Positions 36,901 to 44,465 of a DNA stretch of 64,000 nucleotides are shown here, one piece after another; positions within the stretch are counted from its first letter, which is position 1; each line of letters begins with the position of its first letter. The notes under the pieces are model-generated. The model searched no databases, was not told the DNA's origin, and saw nothing but the letters and a program-made list of their open reading frames with translations. This stretch comes from Flavobacterium amnicola. GTDB taxonomy: Bacteria; Bacteroidota; Bacteroidia; Flavobacteriales; Flavobacteriaceae. The position numbers were made by a program, and so were the translations under genes. The stretch covers positions 124,001 through 188,000 of the forward strand of contig NZ_SBKO01000002.1 of NCBI RefSeq assembly GCF_004122165.1, in the 5' to 3' direction.

Positions 36901-38136
36901 ATGAAAACCTTACTCATCAATATCAAAGAATTACTTCAAGTTAGAGAATTAGCGATCTCTAAAGTTTCGGGTGCCGAAATGGCAATACTTCCAAAGATTG
37001 ACAATGCCTATTTATTGATTGAAGATGATGTAATTGCTGATTTTGGAACGATGGTCAATTGCCCGAATATTCCCGTAGACAAAACCATTGATGCCACAGG
37101 TAAAACCGTTTTGCCAGCTTGGTGTGACAGCCATACCCATATTGTGTATGCTGGAAATCGCGAACAAGAATTTGTAGATCGAATTAACGGATTAACCTAT
37201 GAAGAAATTGCAAATCGTGGCGGTGGTATTCTAAATTCGGCTAAAAAATTAAATGAAACTTCCGAAGAGGAAATTTACAATCAATCGAAAGTACGCTTAG
37301 AAGAAGTGATGCAACAAGGAACGGGTGCTGTAGAAGTTAAATCGGGTTACGGTTTGACCGTTGATGGTGAACTTAAAATGCTTCGCGTCATCAAACGATT
37401 GGCGCAAAATTATCCTATAGCCATCAAAGCAACTTTCTTGGGGGCTCACGCCTTCCCTACCGAATATAAAGAAAATCACGCCGCCTATATTGATGTAATC
37501 ATCAACGAAATGCTGCCTAAAATCGCCGAAGAAAATTTAGCCGATTATATTGATGCCTTTCTGGAAACGGGTTATTTCTCTGTAGAAGAAACCGAACGTA
37601 TCATGGAAGCCGGTAAAAAACACGGTTTGATTGCTAAAATTCATGTCAACCAATTTACTGCTATCAACGGAATTGCAGCTTGCGTAAAGCATGAGGCCTT
37701 AAGTGTTGATCATCTTGAAATTGTAACAGATGAAGACATTGAAGTCTTAAAAAACACCAATACCATTCCTGTTGCCTTACCGAGTTGTTCCTATTTTATA
37801 AGCATTCCGTATACTCCTGCTCGTAAAATGATAGCTGCAGGATTGCCTTTAGCGCTTGCTACCGACTTTAATCCAGGTACTACTCCTTCAGGAAATATGA
37901 ATTTTGTGGTGGCTACGGCTTGTATCAAAATGAAGATGACCCCCGAAGAAGCTATAAATGCTGCCACAATTAATGGAGCCTATGCCATGGGACTTTCGCA
38001 AACTCACGGAAGTATAACCAAAGGAAAAAAAGCAAATATGATCATTACCAAACCGCTTACCTCCTACTACCAATTGCCGTATGCTTTTGGAAGTAATTTG
38101 ATCGAAACAGTATTAATTAATGGAGTTGAAGTTTAA
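36901..38136 (+). CDS. hutI: Imidazolonepropionase
   Basis: 411 residues of the amidohydrolase superfamily. Metal-binding residues are visible in DSHTHIVYAG (HxH), KATFLGAHAFP, IHVNQF and ATDFNPGTTP, and the GGGI segment near residue 112 is typical of HutI. The enzyme hydrolyses 4-imidazolone-5-propionate to N-formimino-glutamate, the third step of histidine breakdown. The hutH, hutU and hutG genes are not in the window, so the pathway is scattered. Its last 4 bases overlap the end of the convergent HAD gene, with no terminator between. Confidence 0.94.
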   Translation: MKTLLINIKELLQVRELAISKVSGAEMAILPKIDNAYLLIEDDVIADFGTMVNCPNIPVDKTIDATGKTVLPAWCDSHTHIVYAGNREQEFVDRINGLTYEEIANRGGGILNSAKKLNETSEEEIYNQSKVRLEEVMQQGTGAVEVKSGYGLTVDGELKMLRVIKRLAQNYPIAIKATFLGAHAFPTEYKENHAAYIDVIINEMLPKIAEENLADYIDAFLETGYFSVEETERIMEAGKKHGLIAKIHVNQFTAINGIAACVKHEALSVDHLEIVTDEDIEVLKNTNTIPVALPSCSYFISIPYTPARKMIAAGLPLALATDFNPGTTPSGNMNFVVATACIKMKMTPEEAINAATINGAYAMGLSQTHGSITKGKKANMIITKPLTSYYQLPYAFGSNLIETVLINGVEV

Positions 38137-38795
38137 TTTTCTTTGATTTTTTGAACTTTTTCAGCATTTATTTCACTAAAATGCTGAATCACCATATCGG
38201 CTAATGATAAATCTTGGTGTTTTGAATTAGCGCTGTCATAGCCAATGCAAAAAATACCTGCTGCGTTAGAAGCCAAAATCCCGTTCGTACTGTCTTCAAT
38301 AACCACACATTCGTCTTTTGTGTTTGCTGACAATGAGGCCGCATGCAAAAAAATGGTCGGATGTGGTTTTGATTTTGGAAAATCTTCACCACTTACTTTG
38401 TAGTTAAAGTATTGGTTTAAGTTAAATCGATTAAATACTCTATTTATTGTACTGTTAGAGGCAGAAGAAGCCACAATTAATTGCATTCCGTTTTGATGGA
38501 AATCTTGAATCAAATGCAACACGCCCTCAATTAGTTCCAAATCGGGTTTGGTATCAAAAGCTTCGTTAAACAAATGGCGTTTGCGAAGAATTAAATCTTC
38601 AACATCTTCTTTTAAACCAAATGTTTCTTTCAATTTTTGAAACACATTCCGAGTTGAATTTCCGGTGAACGTAGCATACATCTCATCCGAAACTTCAATG
38701 TTTAATTCTTTAAAATGTTGATGGTAGGCAAATTTATGAACCGGCTCAGTATCTACAATTACGCCGTCCATATCAAAAATTACAGTTTTTATCAT
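38133..38795 (-). CDS. HAD-family phosphatase (beta-phosphoglucomutase-like)
   Basis: 220 residues. Motif I is FDMDGVIVDTEPVH (nucleophile Asp9, acid Asp11), motif II is VASSASN, and motif III/IV is GEDFPKSKPHP...VIEDSTNG. The DGVxxDTE sequence with a helical cap places it in the beta-phosphoglucomutase/phosphatase branch of HAD enzymes. The substrate (a sugar phosphate or similar) cannot be named. It overlaps hutI tail-to-tail. Confidence 0.87.
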   Translation of the reverse strand: MIKTVIFDMDGVIVDTEPVHKFAYHQHFKELNIEVSDEMYATFTGNSTRNVFQKLKETFGLKEDVEDLILRKRHLFNEAFDTKPDLELIEGVLHLIQDFHQNGMQLIVASSASNSTINRVFNRFNLNQYFNYKVSGEDFPKSKPHPTIFLHAASLSANTKDECVVIEDSTNGILASNAAGIFCIGYDSANSKHQDLSLADMVIQHFSEINAEKVQKIKEN

Positions 38796-38862
38796 TGTTT
38801 ACATTTCAAGTTTCAAAGATACTAAAGTGAAAAAATTTTACCTCCAATTAAACCTTTTTAAA

Positions 38863-38870
38863 TATCTTTA
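38863..38870 (+). promoter_or_regulatory. Near-match -7 element TATCTTTA
   Basis: One base from TAnnTTTG, 24 bases before the proposed TTG start of the sigma factor gene. Confidence 0.35.
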
Positions 38871-38893
38871 GTCCTACAAGCAAAACCAGACCA

Positions 38894-39436
38894 TTGCAGG
38901 ACGAAAAAGTATTTATAACCGAATTATTAGATCCGAAAACGCAAAACGAAGCGTTTCGAAAATTGGTGCGCGATTACCAGCGTCCGTTATATGCTCATAT
39001 TCGGAATATGGTTATAAATCATGACGATACTGATGATGTCTTGCAAAATACATTTGTAAAAGTATTTCAAAATCTTAAAAATTTCAAAGGAGAAAGCAAA
39101 TTGTATTCATGGGTGTATCGAATTGCCACCAATGAGGCCATTACTTTTATCAATACGAGAGCTAAAAAAAGTGGTATTTCCAGCGAAGAATTAAAAGATA
39201 AAATGATTAATAACTTGCAGGCTGATGTCGATTATGATGGTGATGCCATTCAGTTAAAATTACAAAAAGCAGTAGCTACTTTGCCTGAAAAACAGCAACT
39301 TGTTTTTAAAATGAAATATTTTCAGGAGTTAAAATACGAAGAGATAAGTGAGATCTTAGAAACTTCTGTGGGTGGATTAAAAGCTTCGTATTTCCATGCC
39401 GTTAAAAAAATTGAAGAATATTTACATTCCAATTAA
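38894..39436 (+). CDS. ECF-type RNA polymerase sigma factor
   Basis: 180 residues using TTG 38894 as start; no in-frame ATG exists before the domain begins, so a non-ATG start is needed. Region 2 (YAHIRNMVINHDDTDDVLQNTF, split by the usual DDxxQ core; then YSWVYRIATNEAI) and region 4 (LPEKQQLVFKMKYFQELKYEEI...) are both present, with no anti-sigma domain fused. It is followed 34 bases later by a membrane protein of anti-sigma type and then a CpxP-like exported protein, so it likely drives an envelope-stress regulon. Confidence 0.9.
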   Translation: MQDEKVFITELLDPKTQNEAFRKLVRDYQRPLYAHIRNMVINHDDTDDVLQNTFVKVFQNLKNFKGESKLYSWVYRIATNEAITFINTRAKKSGISSEELKDKMINNLQADVDYDGDAIQLKLQKAVATLPEKQQLVFKMKYFQELKYEEISEILETSVGGLKASYFHAVKKIEEYLHSN

Positions 39437-39448
39437 ACCTTTTAGAAG

Positions 39449-39456
39449 TAATTTTG
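39449..39456 (+). promoter_or_regulatory. Candidate -7 element TAATTTTG
   Basis: TAnnTTTG match 13 bases before the anti-sigma-like gene; if used, the transcript would have almost no leader. Confidence 0.35.
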
Positions 39457-39469
39457 TCTAATCAATACT

Positions 39470-39946
39470 ATGAAAAATTTCGATTTACATAACGATACAA
39501 AAATTCCGACAGGATTTAAAATTCCAGAGAATTATTTTGATTCTTTAGAAGAAAGAGTCATGCAACGTATTTCTTTTGATGAAAATAAAATAGCAACCGG
39601 TTTTAAAGTTCCCGATCAATATTTTGATTCTTTGGAAGAAAAAGTAATGCAAAAGCTTCCATTGGAAACAAAAGAAGTAAAAGTAATATCCTTATGGCAA
39701 CGAAAATCGGTTTGGATATCAAGTATAGCGGCTGTATTTTTAATTTCATTAGGGACTTTGTACTTTTTTAATCAACAAGATAGTACTGATTTGACAATCT
39801 CAAGCGATTATTTAGCTTATCAAAGTGACATTACCACCGAAGATATTGCCTTGCAATTAACGGATGAAGATATCACAGCACTTGAAAGTGAATTGACAAC
39901 ATTTGATAGTGAAACCGAAACTTACATTAATGATTATTTGAATTAA
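39470..39946 (+). CDS. Anti-sigma-factor-like single-pass membrane protein with tandem N-terminal repeat
   Basis: 158 residues. The cytoplasmic N-terminus has two near-identical 19-residue units, at residues 14-32 and 43-61, with core TGFK(I/V)P..YFDSLEE(R/K)VMQ. A membrane segment follows (about 82-100), then an acidic extracytoplasmic tail. It has no ZAS zinc motif and no recognised anti-sigma domain; the assignment rests on gene order (sigma factor, this gene, CpxP-like sensor) and on topology. The repeat could bind the sigma factor. The next gene starts 1 base after its stop. Confidence 0.65.
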   Translation: MKNFDLHNDTKIPTGFKIPENYFDSLEERVMQRISFDENKIATGFKVPDQYFDSLEEKVMQKLPLETKEVKVISLWQRKSVWISSIAAVFLISLGTLYFFNQQDSTDLTISSDYLAYQSDITTEDIALQLTDEDITALESELTTFDSETETYINDYLN

Positions 39947-39947
39947 G

Positions 39948-40400
39948 ATGCGAAAAATATACTCTATACTCCTACTTTTTGTAACGGTTCTTGCTTTTGG
40001 TCAGGATAAGGATGACCGTTTTGAACGTATAAAAGCGCTTCGTGTGGCCTATATTTCCGAAAAGTTAAATTTAACGACTGAAGAAGCACAACGTTTCTGG
40101 CCTGTTTTTAATCAGTTTGATGATAAAATGGAGGGTTTTCACAAGCAAAAACGCCAATTAATGTTTAAACTTCGTCCGGAAAACGCTTCCAGATTATCGG
40201 AAAAAGAAACGACTATGCTTATGGATGAAGATGATAGATTGGAAGAAGAAATTCAAAACAATCGCCGGCAATTAGTCAAAAATTTGCAAGGCGTGATTCC
40301 GAATCAAAAGATTTTAATGCTTCGTAAAATTGAAGTTGAATTCAAACAAAAGCTGTTAAACCAAATGAAAAATCGTCGAGAAGAAAGAATGAGAAGGTAA
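39948..40400 (+). CDS. Spy/CpxP-like periplasmic protein ('sensor of ECF sigma' type)
   Basis: 150 residues with a signal peptide (to LAFGQ). The mature part is highly charged and helical; it has the LTTEEAQRFWPVFNQFDDKM motif near residues 41-60, comparable to LTxxQ repeats of Spy/CpxP, and a basic C-terminus (MKNRREERMRR). Flavobacterial homologues beside ECF sigma genes are annotated as sigma sensors. It probably chaperones or senses misfolded periplasmic protein and signals through the upstream membrane protein. It overlaps nothing but ends next to a convergent gene with no spacer. Confidence 0.75.
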   Translation: MRKIYSILLLFVTVLAFGQDKDDRFERIKALRVAYISEKLNLTTEEAQRFWPVFNQFDDKMEGFHKQKRQLMFKLRPENASRLSEKETTMLMDEDDRLEEEIQNNRRQLVKNLQGVIPNQKILMLRKIEVEFKQKLLNQMKNRREERMRR

Positions 40401-41453
40401 TTACTTCAAGTGAATACTTACAATTCTGTTTTTACCCGAAGCCACCACAGTTTTTTCATCTACAAATCGAAAAGCGATAAAATCTTTGTCTGGTGCTAAT
40501 TGTGTCCAACTTTTAGCACTGTCATTGGAATAAAAAATACCGTTAGCTCCCATTTCTAAAAGGCATTTCCCTTTCGATTTTGGAACAAATTGTATACAAG
40601 AAGCATAGCCAAAGCCTTGGTTTTCTGCCATCAATTGCCAGGTCTTTCCACCATCTTTTGTAATCGCCTTATTCGTATTATTTTGTTGCGGCTTTTCATA
40701 ATCACCACCTGCAATAATCCCAATGCGCTCGTTATAAAAATCGGCTGTAAAAGCACCAGTCATAGCACTTCCTTGTACAATTGGTGTTTCAAAAGTTTGC
40801 CAAGTTTTTCCTTTATCTTTAGAAGTATATACTCTTGATTTTTTTCCACCAGAAACCATTATCAAAGTGTTGTTTCTATACATTATATTGGTATTACTAG
40901 CAGCAAAAAATGCTTCTCCTTCATCAAAATTAGGCAAATTTGAACACGAAAGTTTTCGCCAAGTATCACCACCATTATTCGTAATCACTATTGAGGGACA
41001 GTTTTCGGTAGGATCACCAATCACAATACCTTCATTATCGTTCATAAAAAGCATACTATCATAAAATACTTTTTCGTGCTTTTCTTCATAAACCAATTCT
41101 ATTTTGCCTAAATCCTTATCTATCTTATAAATCAAACCTGGATTAGCTACACTAGCAACAAAAACAGCATTTGGAGTTTGTGCAATACTTCTGAAATCAA
41201 TTTTTAAATCTACATTTCCAACCTCTATAATTTTGTGTTCTTTCGTTGTTAAATTAACAAACCCAAATTTATTTCCAGTGGCGCCAAACCACACTTTGTT
41301 ACCATCAACTAAAAGTGCACGACTACTCATTTTTTGGTTTAAAAGAGTATCGATTTCAATTTTGGAATAGTTAAAAGAATCTACTGTTTTTTTACTTGAA
41401 GAACAAGAAATCATAAAAAGTAGTAAAAATGATAGCATTACTATTTTTCTCAT
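40401..41453 (-). CDS. BNR/Asp-box beta-propeller lipoprotein (Ycf48-like)
   Basis: 350 residues using ATG 41453, which gives a classical lipoprotein signal (LLLFMISC, then SSSKK); an upstream ATG at 41480 would add nine residues. Four Asp-box motifs of type (S/T)xDxGxTW are visible: TNNGGDTWRK, SKDKGKTWQT, TKDGGKTWQL and SNDSAKSWTQ, indicating a beta-propeller. The family resembles photosystem II assembly factor Ycf48 in fold only; in flavobacteria it is often labelled 'oxidoreductase' without evidence. Outer surface or periplasmic. Stop codons of this and the CpxP-like gene abut. Confidence 0.75.
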   Translation of the reverse strand: MRKIVMLSFLLLFMISCSSSKKTVDSFNYSKIEIDTLLNQKMSSRALLVDGNKVWFGATGNKFGFVNLTTKEHKIIEVGNVDLKIDFRSIAQTPNAVFVASVANPGLIYKIDKDLGKIELVYEEKHEKVFYDSMLFMNDNEGIVIGDPTENCPSIVITNNGGDTWRKLSCSNLPNFDEGEAFFAASNTNIMYRNNTLIMVSGGKKSRVYTSKDKGKTWQTFETPIVQGSAMTGAFTADFYNERIGIIAGGDYEKPQQNNTNKAITKDGGKTWQLMAENQGFGYASCIQFVPKSKGKCLLEMGANGIFYSNDSAKSWTQLAPDKDFIAFRFVDEKTVVASGKNRIVSIHLK

Positions 41454-41570
41454 TATTTGTAAATTATTAATAATCAGCATTTTGATTTATTTTGTATGTA
41501 AATATTGCATAAAAATACGAAGTATTACATTTAATTATTTTAATTTTGATTCTTTATTTATACTTTCAAT

Positions 41571-43550
41571 ATGAGCGCATCGCATCATCAAGACATTCAC
41601 AACAAATATACGCTTGGCGGAATTCTTGTAACACTAGGAATTATTTTTGGTGACATTGGTACTTCACCATTATATGTAATGAAAGCTATTATTGGTACTC
41701 ATGCCATTGAGACCGACGTAGTGTTGGGGGGAATTTCAGCCATTTTTTGGACCCTAACGCTTCAAACCACAATGAAATATGTAATCATGACTTTATCAGC
41801 CGATAATCATGGTGAAGGAGGTATTTTTGCTTTATATGCTCTTGTGAAAAGAACCAAAGTAAAATGGTTAATTATCCCCGCAATTATAGGAGGTTCGGCA
41901 CTTTTAGCTGATGGAATTATTACCCCTCCAATTTCGGTGTCTTCAGCAGTTGAAGGAGTTAAGATTTATTTTCCTGAACTTAATACAGTGCCTATCGTAA
42001 TTGCGATTTTATGTATTTTATTTATCATACAACAATTTGGAACGAGCTTAGTTGGTAAATTCTTTGCGCCAATGATGATGATTTGGTTCGGAATGTTAGC
42101 GGTACTGGGTGCTATTCAGATTACTCATAATATGGAGGTTTTAAATGCTGTAAATCCATATTATGCCATTCATTTATTAAAAATTCATCCGGAAGGATTT
42201 TATGTATTAGGTTTTGTCTTTTTATGTACAACAGGTGCCGAGGCTTTATATTCGGATATGGGACATTGTGGTCGTAAAAACATTCGAATCAGTTGGATTT
42301 TTGTGAAAATTGCATTGCTTTTGAATTATTTCGGACAAGGTTCGTATTTAATCAAACATCAAGGAGAAACACTTTCGAGTATCAATCCACACAATGTAAA
42401 TCCGTTTTATTTAATGATGGCCGATTGGTTTCAACCGTTCGGAATTGTAATTGCAACAATGGCGGCGGTTATCGCTTCTCAAGCCTTAATCTCTGGTTCC
42501 TTTACCTTAATCAATGAGGCAATGCGATTAAATTTCTGGCCAAAAGTAAAAATCAAATACCCAACAGAACTAAAAGGACAACTTTATATTCCATCGATCA
42601 ACTGGTTGCTTTTAGCAGGTTGTATTGGAATTGTATTATACTTTGAAGAATCCAGTAAAATGGAAGCGGCTTACGGTTTAGCAATTGTTCTTTGTATGAT
42701 TATGACCACATTACTTTTAATGTATTACATGGTTATGAAAAGACTTGCTGCCTATATCATCATACCAGTTATTTTACTTTATTTGGTAATAGAATTTAGT
42801 TTCTTAATTGCATGCTTGGATAAATTTATGCACGGTGGTTATGTGACATTAATTATAGCTGCTATTTTAATTAGTATAATGGCCATATGGTTCAAAGCCA
42901 AACAAATTGGAAAAGCCTATACCAAATTTGTCAAAATTGATAACTACAAAAAAGTATTGGCTGAATTAAGTGTTGACTTGTCAATCCCGAAATACGCTAC
43001 GCACTTAGTATACATGACCAATGCAGGTCGTGTGGATGAAATTGAAGAAAAAGTAATGTATTCTATTCTTCAAAAAAGACCTAAACGTGCCGATTTATAT
43101 TGGTTCATTCACGTAAATGTATTGAGTGAGCCCTATAAAAAAGAATACAAGGTAACCGAAATTATTAAAGATGATTTGTACAGAATTGATTTTAATCTTG
43201 GTTTTAGAGAGCCAACAAAAATCAATTTAATGTTCAAAGAAGTAATCAAGGATATGGTGAAAAACGGAGAAGTTGACATCACCAGCCGTTACGAATCTTT
43301 GAGTAAAAATAATATTTTGGGAGATTTCAAATTTGTACTTTCAGAAAAATATTTATCCAACGATAGCTTCATGCATTTCTATGAAAAAGTGGTGATGAAT
43401 ACTTATTTCTTCTTTAAGAAATTCTCTTTATCTGAAGAAAAAGCATTCGGTCTAGATAGTGGCTCGGTAAAAATTGAAAAATTCCCGATGGTACTTCACG
43501 CCCCAGAAAAAATTGAAATGATTCGTGTTTATAAAGAAAAAGAGGTTTAA
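41571..43550 (+). CDS. kup: Kup-family potassium uptake transporter
   Basis: 659 residues with about twelve transmembrane helices followed by a ~200-residue cytoplasmic domain. It has the family motifs LGIIFGDIGTSPLYV (near residue 20-35), NHGEGGIFALYALV and YSDMGHCGRKNIR. Kup transporters import K+ with protons at low external K+. A bestrophin-type channel gene starts 2 bases after its stop, so the two are co-translated. Confidence 0.94.
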   Translation: MSASHHQDIHNKYTLGGILVTLGIIFGDIGTSPLYVMKAIIGTHAIETDVVLGGISAIFWTLTLQTTMKYVIMTLSADNHGEGGIFALYALVKRTKVKWLIIPAIIGGSALLADGIITPPISVSSAVEGVKIYFPELNTVPIVIAILCILFIIQQFGTSLVGKFFAPMMMIWFGMLAVLGAIQITHNMEVLNAVNPYYAIHLLKIHPEGFYVLGFVFLCTTGAEALYSDMGHCGRKNIRISWIFVKIALLLNYFGQGSYLIKHQGETLSSINPHNVNPFYLMMADWFQPFGIVIATMAAVIASQALISGSFTLINEAMRLNFWPKVKIKYPTELKGQLYIPSINWLLLAGCIGIVLYFEESSKMEAAYGLAIVLCMIMTTLLLMYYMVMKRLAAYIIIPVILLYLVIEFSFLIACLDKFMHGGYVTLIIAAILISIMAIWFKAKQIGKAYTKFVKIDNYKKVLAELSVDLSIPKYATHLVYMTNAGRVDEIEEKVMYSILQKRPKRADLYWFIHVNVLSEPYKKEYKVTEIIKDDLYRIDFNLGFREPTKINLMFKEVIKDMVKNGEVDITSRYESLSKNNILGDFKFVLSEKYLSNDSFMHFYEKVVMNTYFFFKKFSLSEEKAFGLDSGSVKIEKFPMVLHAPEKIEMIRVYKEKEV

Positions 43551-43552
43551 AT

Positions 43553-44416
43553 ATGATTTCCTACAATCCAAAAGATTGGTTTGCCTTTATCTTCAGATTC
43601 CACAAAGCGGATACTTTTAGGCAATTATTACCGGTAATCATCTGTATTGGGATTTACACTGGAATTATTGCTTTTTTAGAAATTGAATATTTTAAATTAT
43701 CCGAAAACCATCATTTAAAAAACATCACTATCATGCATAGCATGTTGGGTTTTGTGATTTCATTGTTATTGGTTTTTAGAACAAATACAGCCTATGACCG
43801 TTGGTGGGAAGGCAGAAAGCAATGGGGAGCCTTAGTGAACAACAGTCGGAATTTAGCGGTAAAACTTTCCGCCATTTTACTTGAAAAAGAGGATAAAATA
43901 TTCTTCCGAAAAACCATTCCCAGCTTTGCTCAAGCATTGAGTTTACATTTGAAAGATGAAAAAATAAGCCACGAACTTTTTGAAGAATTTAATATTAATG
44001 TTGCGCATAAAAAACACAAACCCAATCAGCTGGTAAAATTAATGTCGAAAAAACTTTTTGAGTTGAAACGACAAAACAAACTTACCGATGAAAACTTGCT
44101 GTACATCAATCCTGAAATGACGTCTTTCTTGGATATTTGTGGTGCATGCGAGCGAATAAAAAACACGCCTATCCCCTATTCTTATAGTGTTTTCCTTAAA
44201 AAATTCATCTTTTTTTATGTGATGACACTTCCATTCGGTTATGTATTTAGTCTAGGCTACTACACTATTCCTGTGGTTATTTTTATTTTCTATGTATTGG
44301 CAAGTTTAGAATTGATTGCGGAAGAAATTGAAGAGCCTTTTGGAAATGATGAGAATGATCTTCCAACCCAAAGAATGGCAGAAAACATTAAGAAAAACAT
44401 TGAAGAAATATTATAA
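43553..44416 (+). CDS. Bestrophin-family ion channel (UPF0187)
   Basis: 287 residues. The family motif FRTNTAYDRWWEGRKQWGALVNNSRN (given in parts: FRTNTAYDRWWEGR, then KQWGALVNNSRN) is at residues ~77-102; two pairs of membrane segments surround it (near 25-70 and 215-255). Bacterial bestrophins form pentameric channels; the best studied one (Klebsiella) is cation-selective, while eukaryotic ones conduct Cl-. Here the 2-base spacing to kup implies that its conductance balances potassium uptake, which is inference. Confidence 0.86.
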   Translation: MISYNPKDWFAFIFRFHKADTFRQLLPVIICIGIYTGIIAFLEIEYFKLSENHHLKNITIMHSMLGFVISLLLVFRTNTAYDRWWEGRKQWGALVNNSRNLAVKLSAILLEKEDKIFFRKTIPSFAQALSLHLKDEKISHELFEEFNINVAHKKHKPNQLVKLMSKKLFELKRQNKLTDENLLYINPEMTSFLDICGACERIKNTPIPYSYSVFLKKFIFFYVMTLPFGYVFSLGYYTIPVVIFIFYVLASLELIAEEIEEPFGNDENDLPTQRMAENIKKNIEEIL

Positions 44417-44420
44417 AACA

Positions 44421-44450
44421 AAAAAGTCCCAGAATGTGGGACTTTTTTAT
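44421..44450. terminator. Bidirectional terminator
   Basis: Perfect 11 bp stem AAAAAGTCCCA / TGGGACTTTTT, loop GAATG, between convergent kup-bestrophin and endonuclease genes. Confidence 0.85.
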
Positions 44451-44465
44451 TTGTGTATTTTACAA

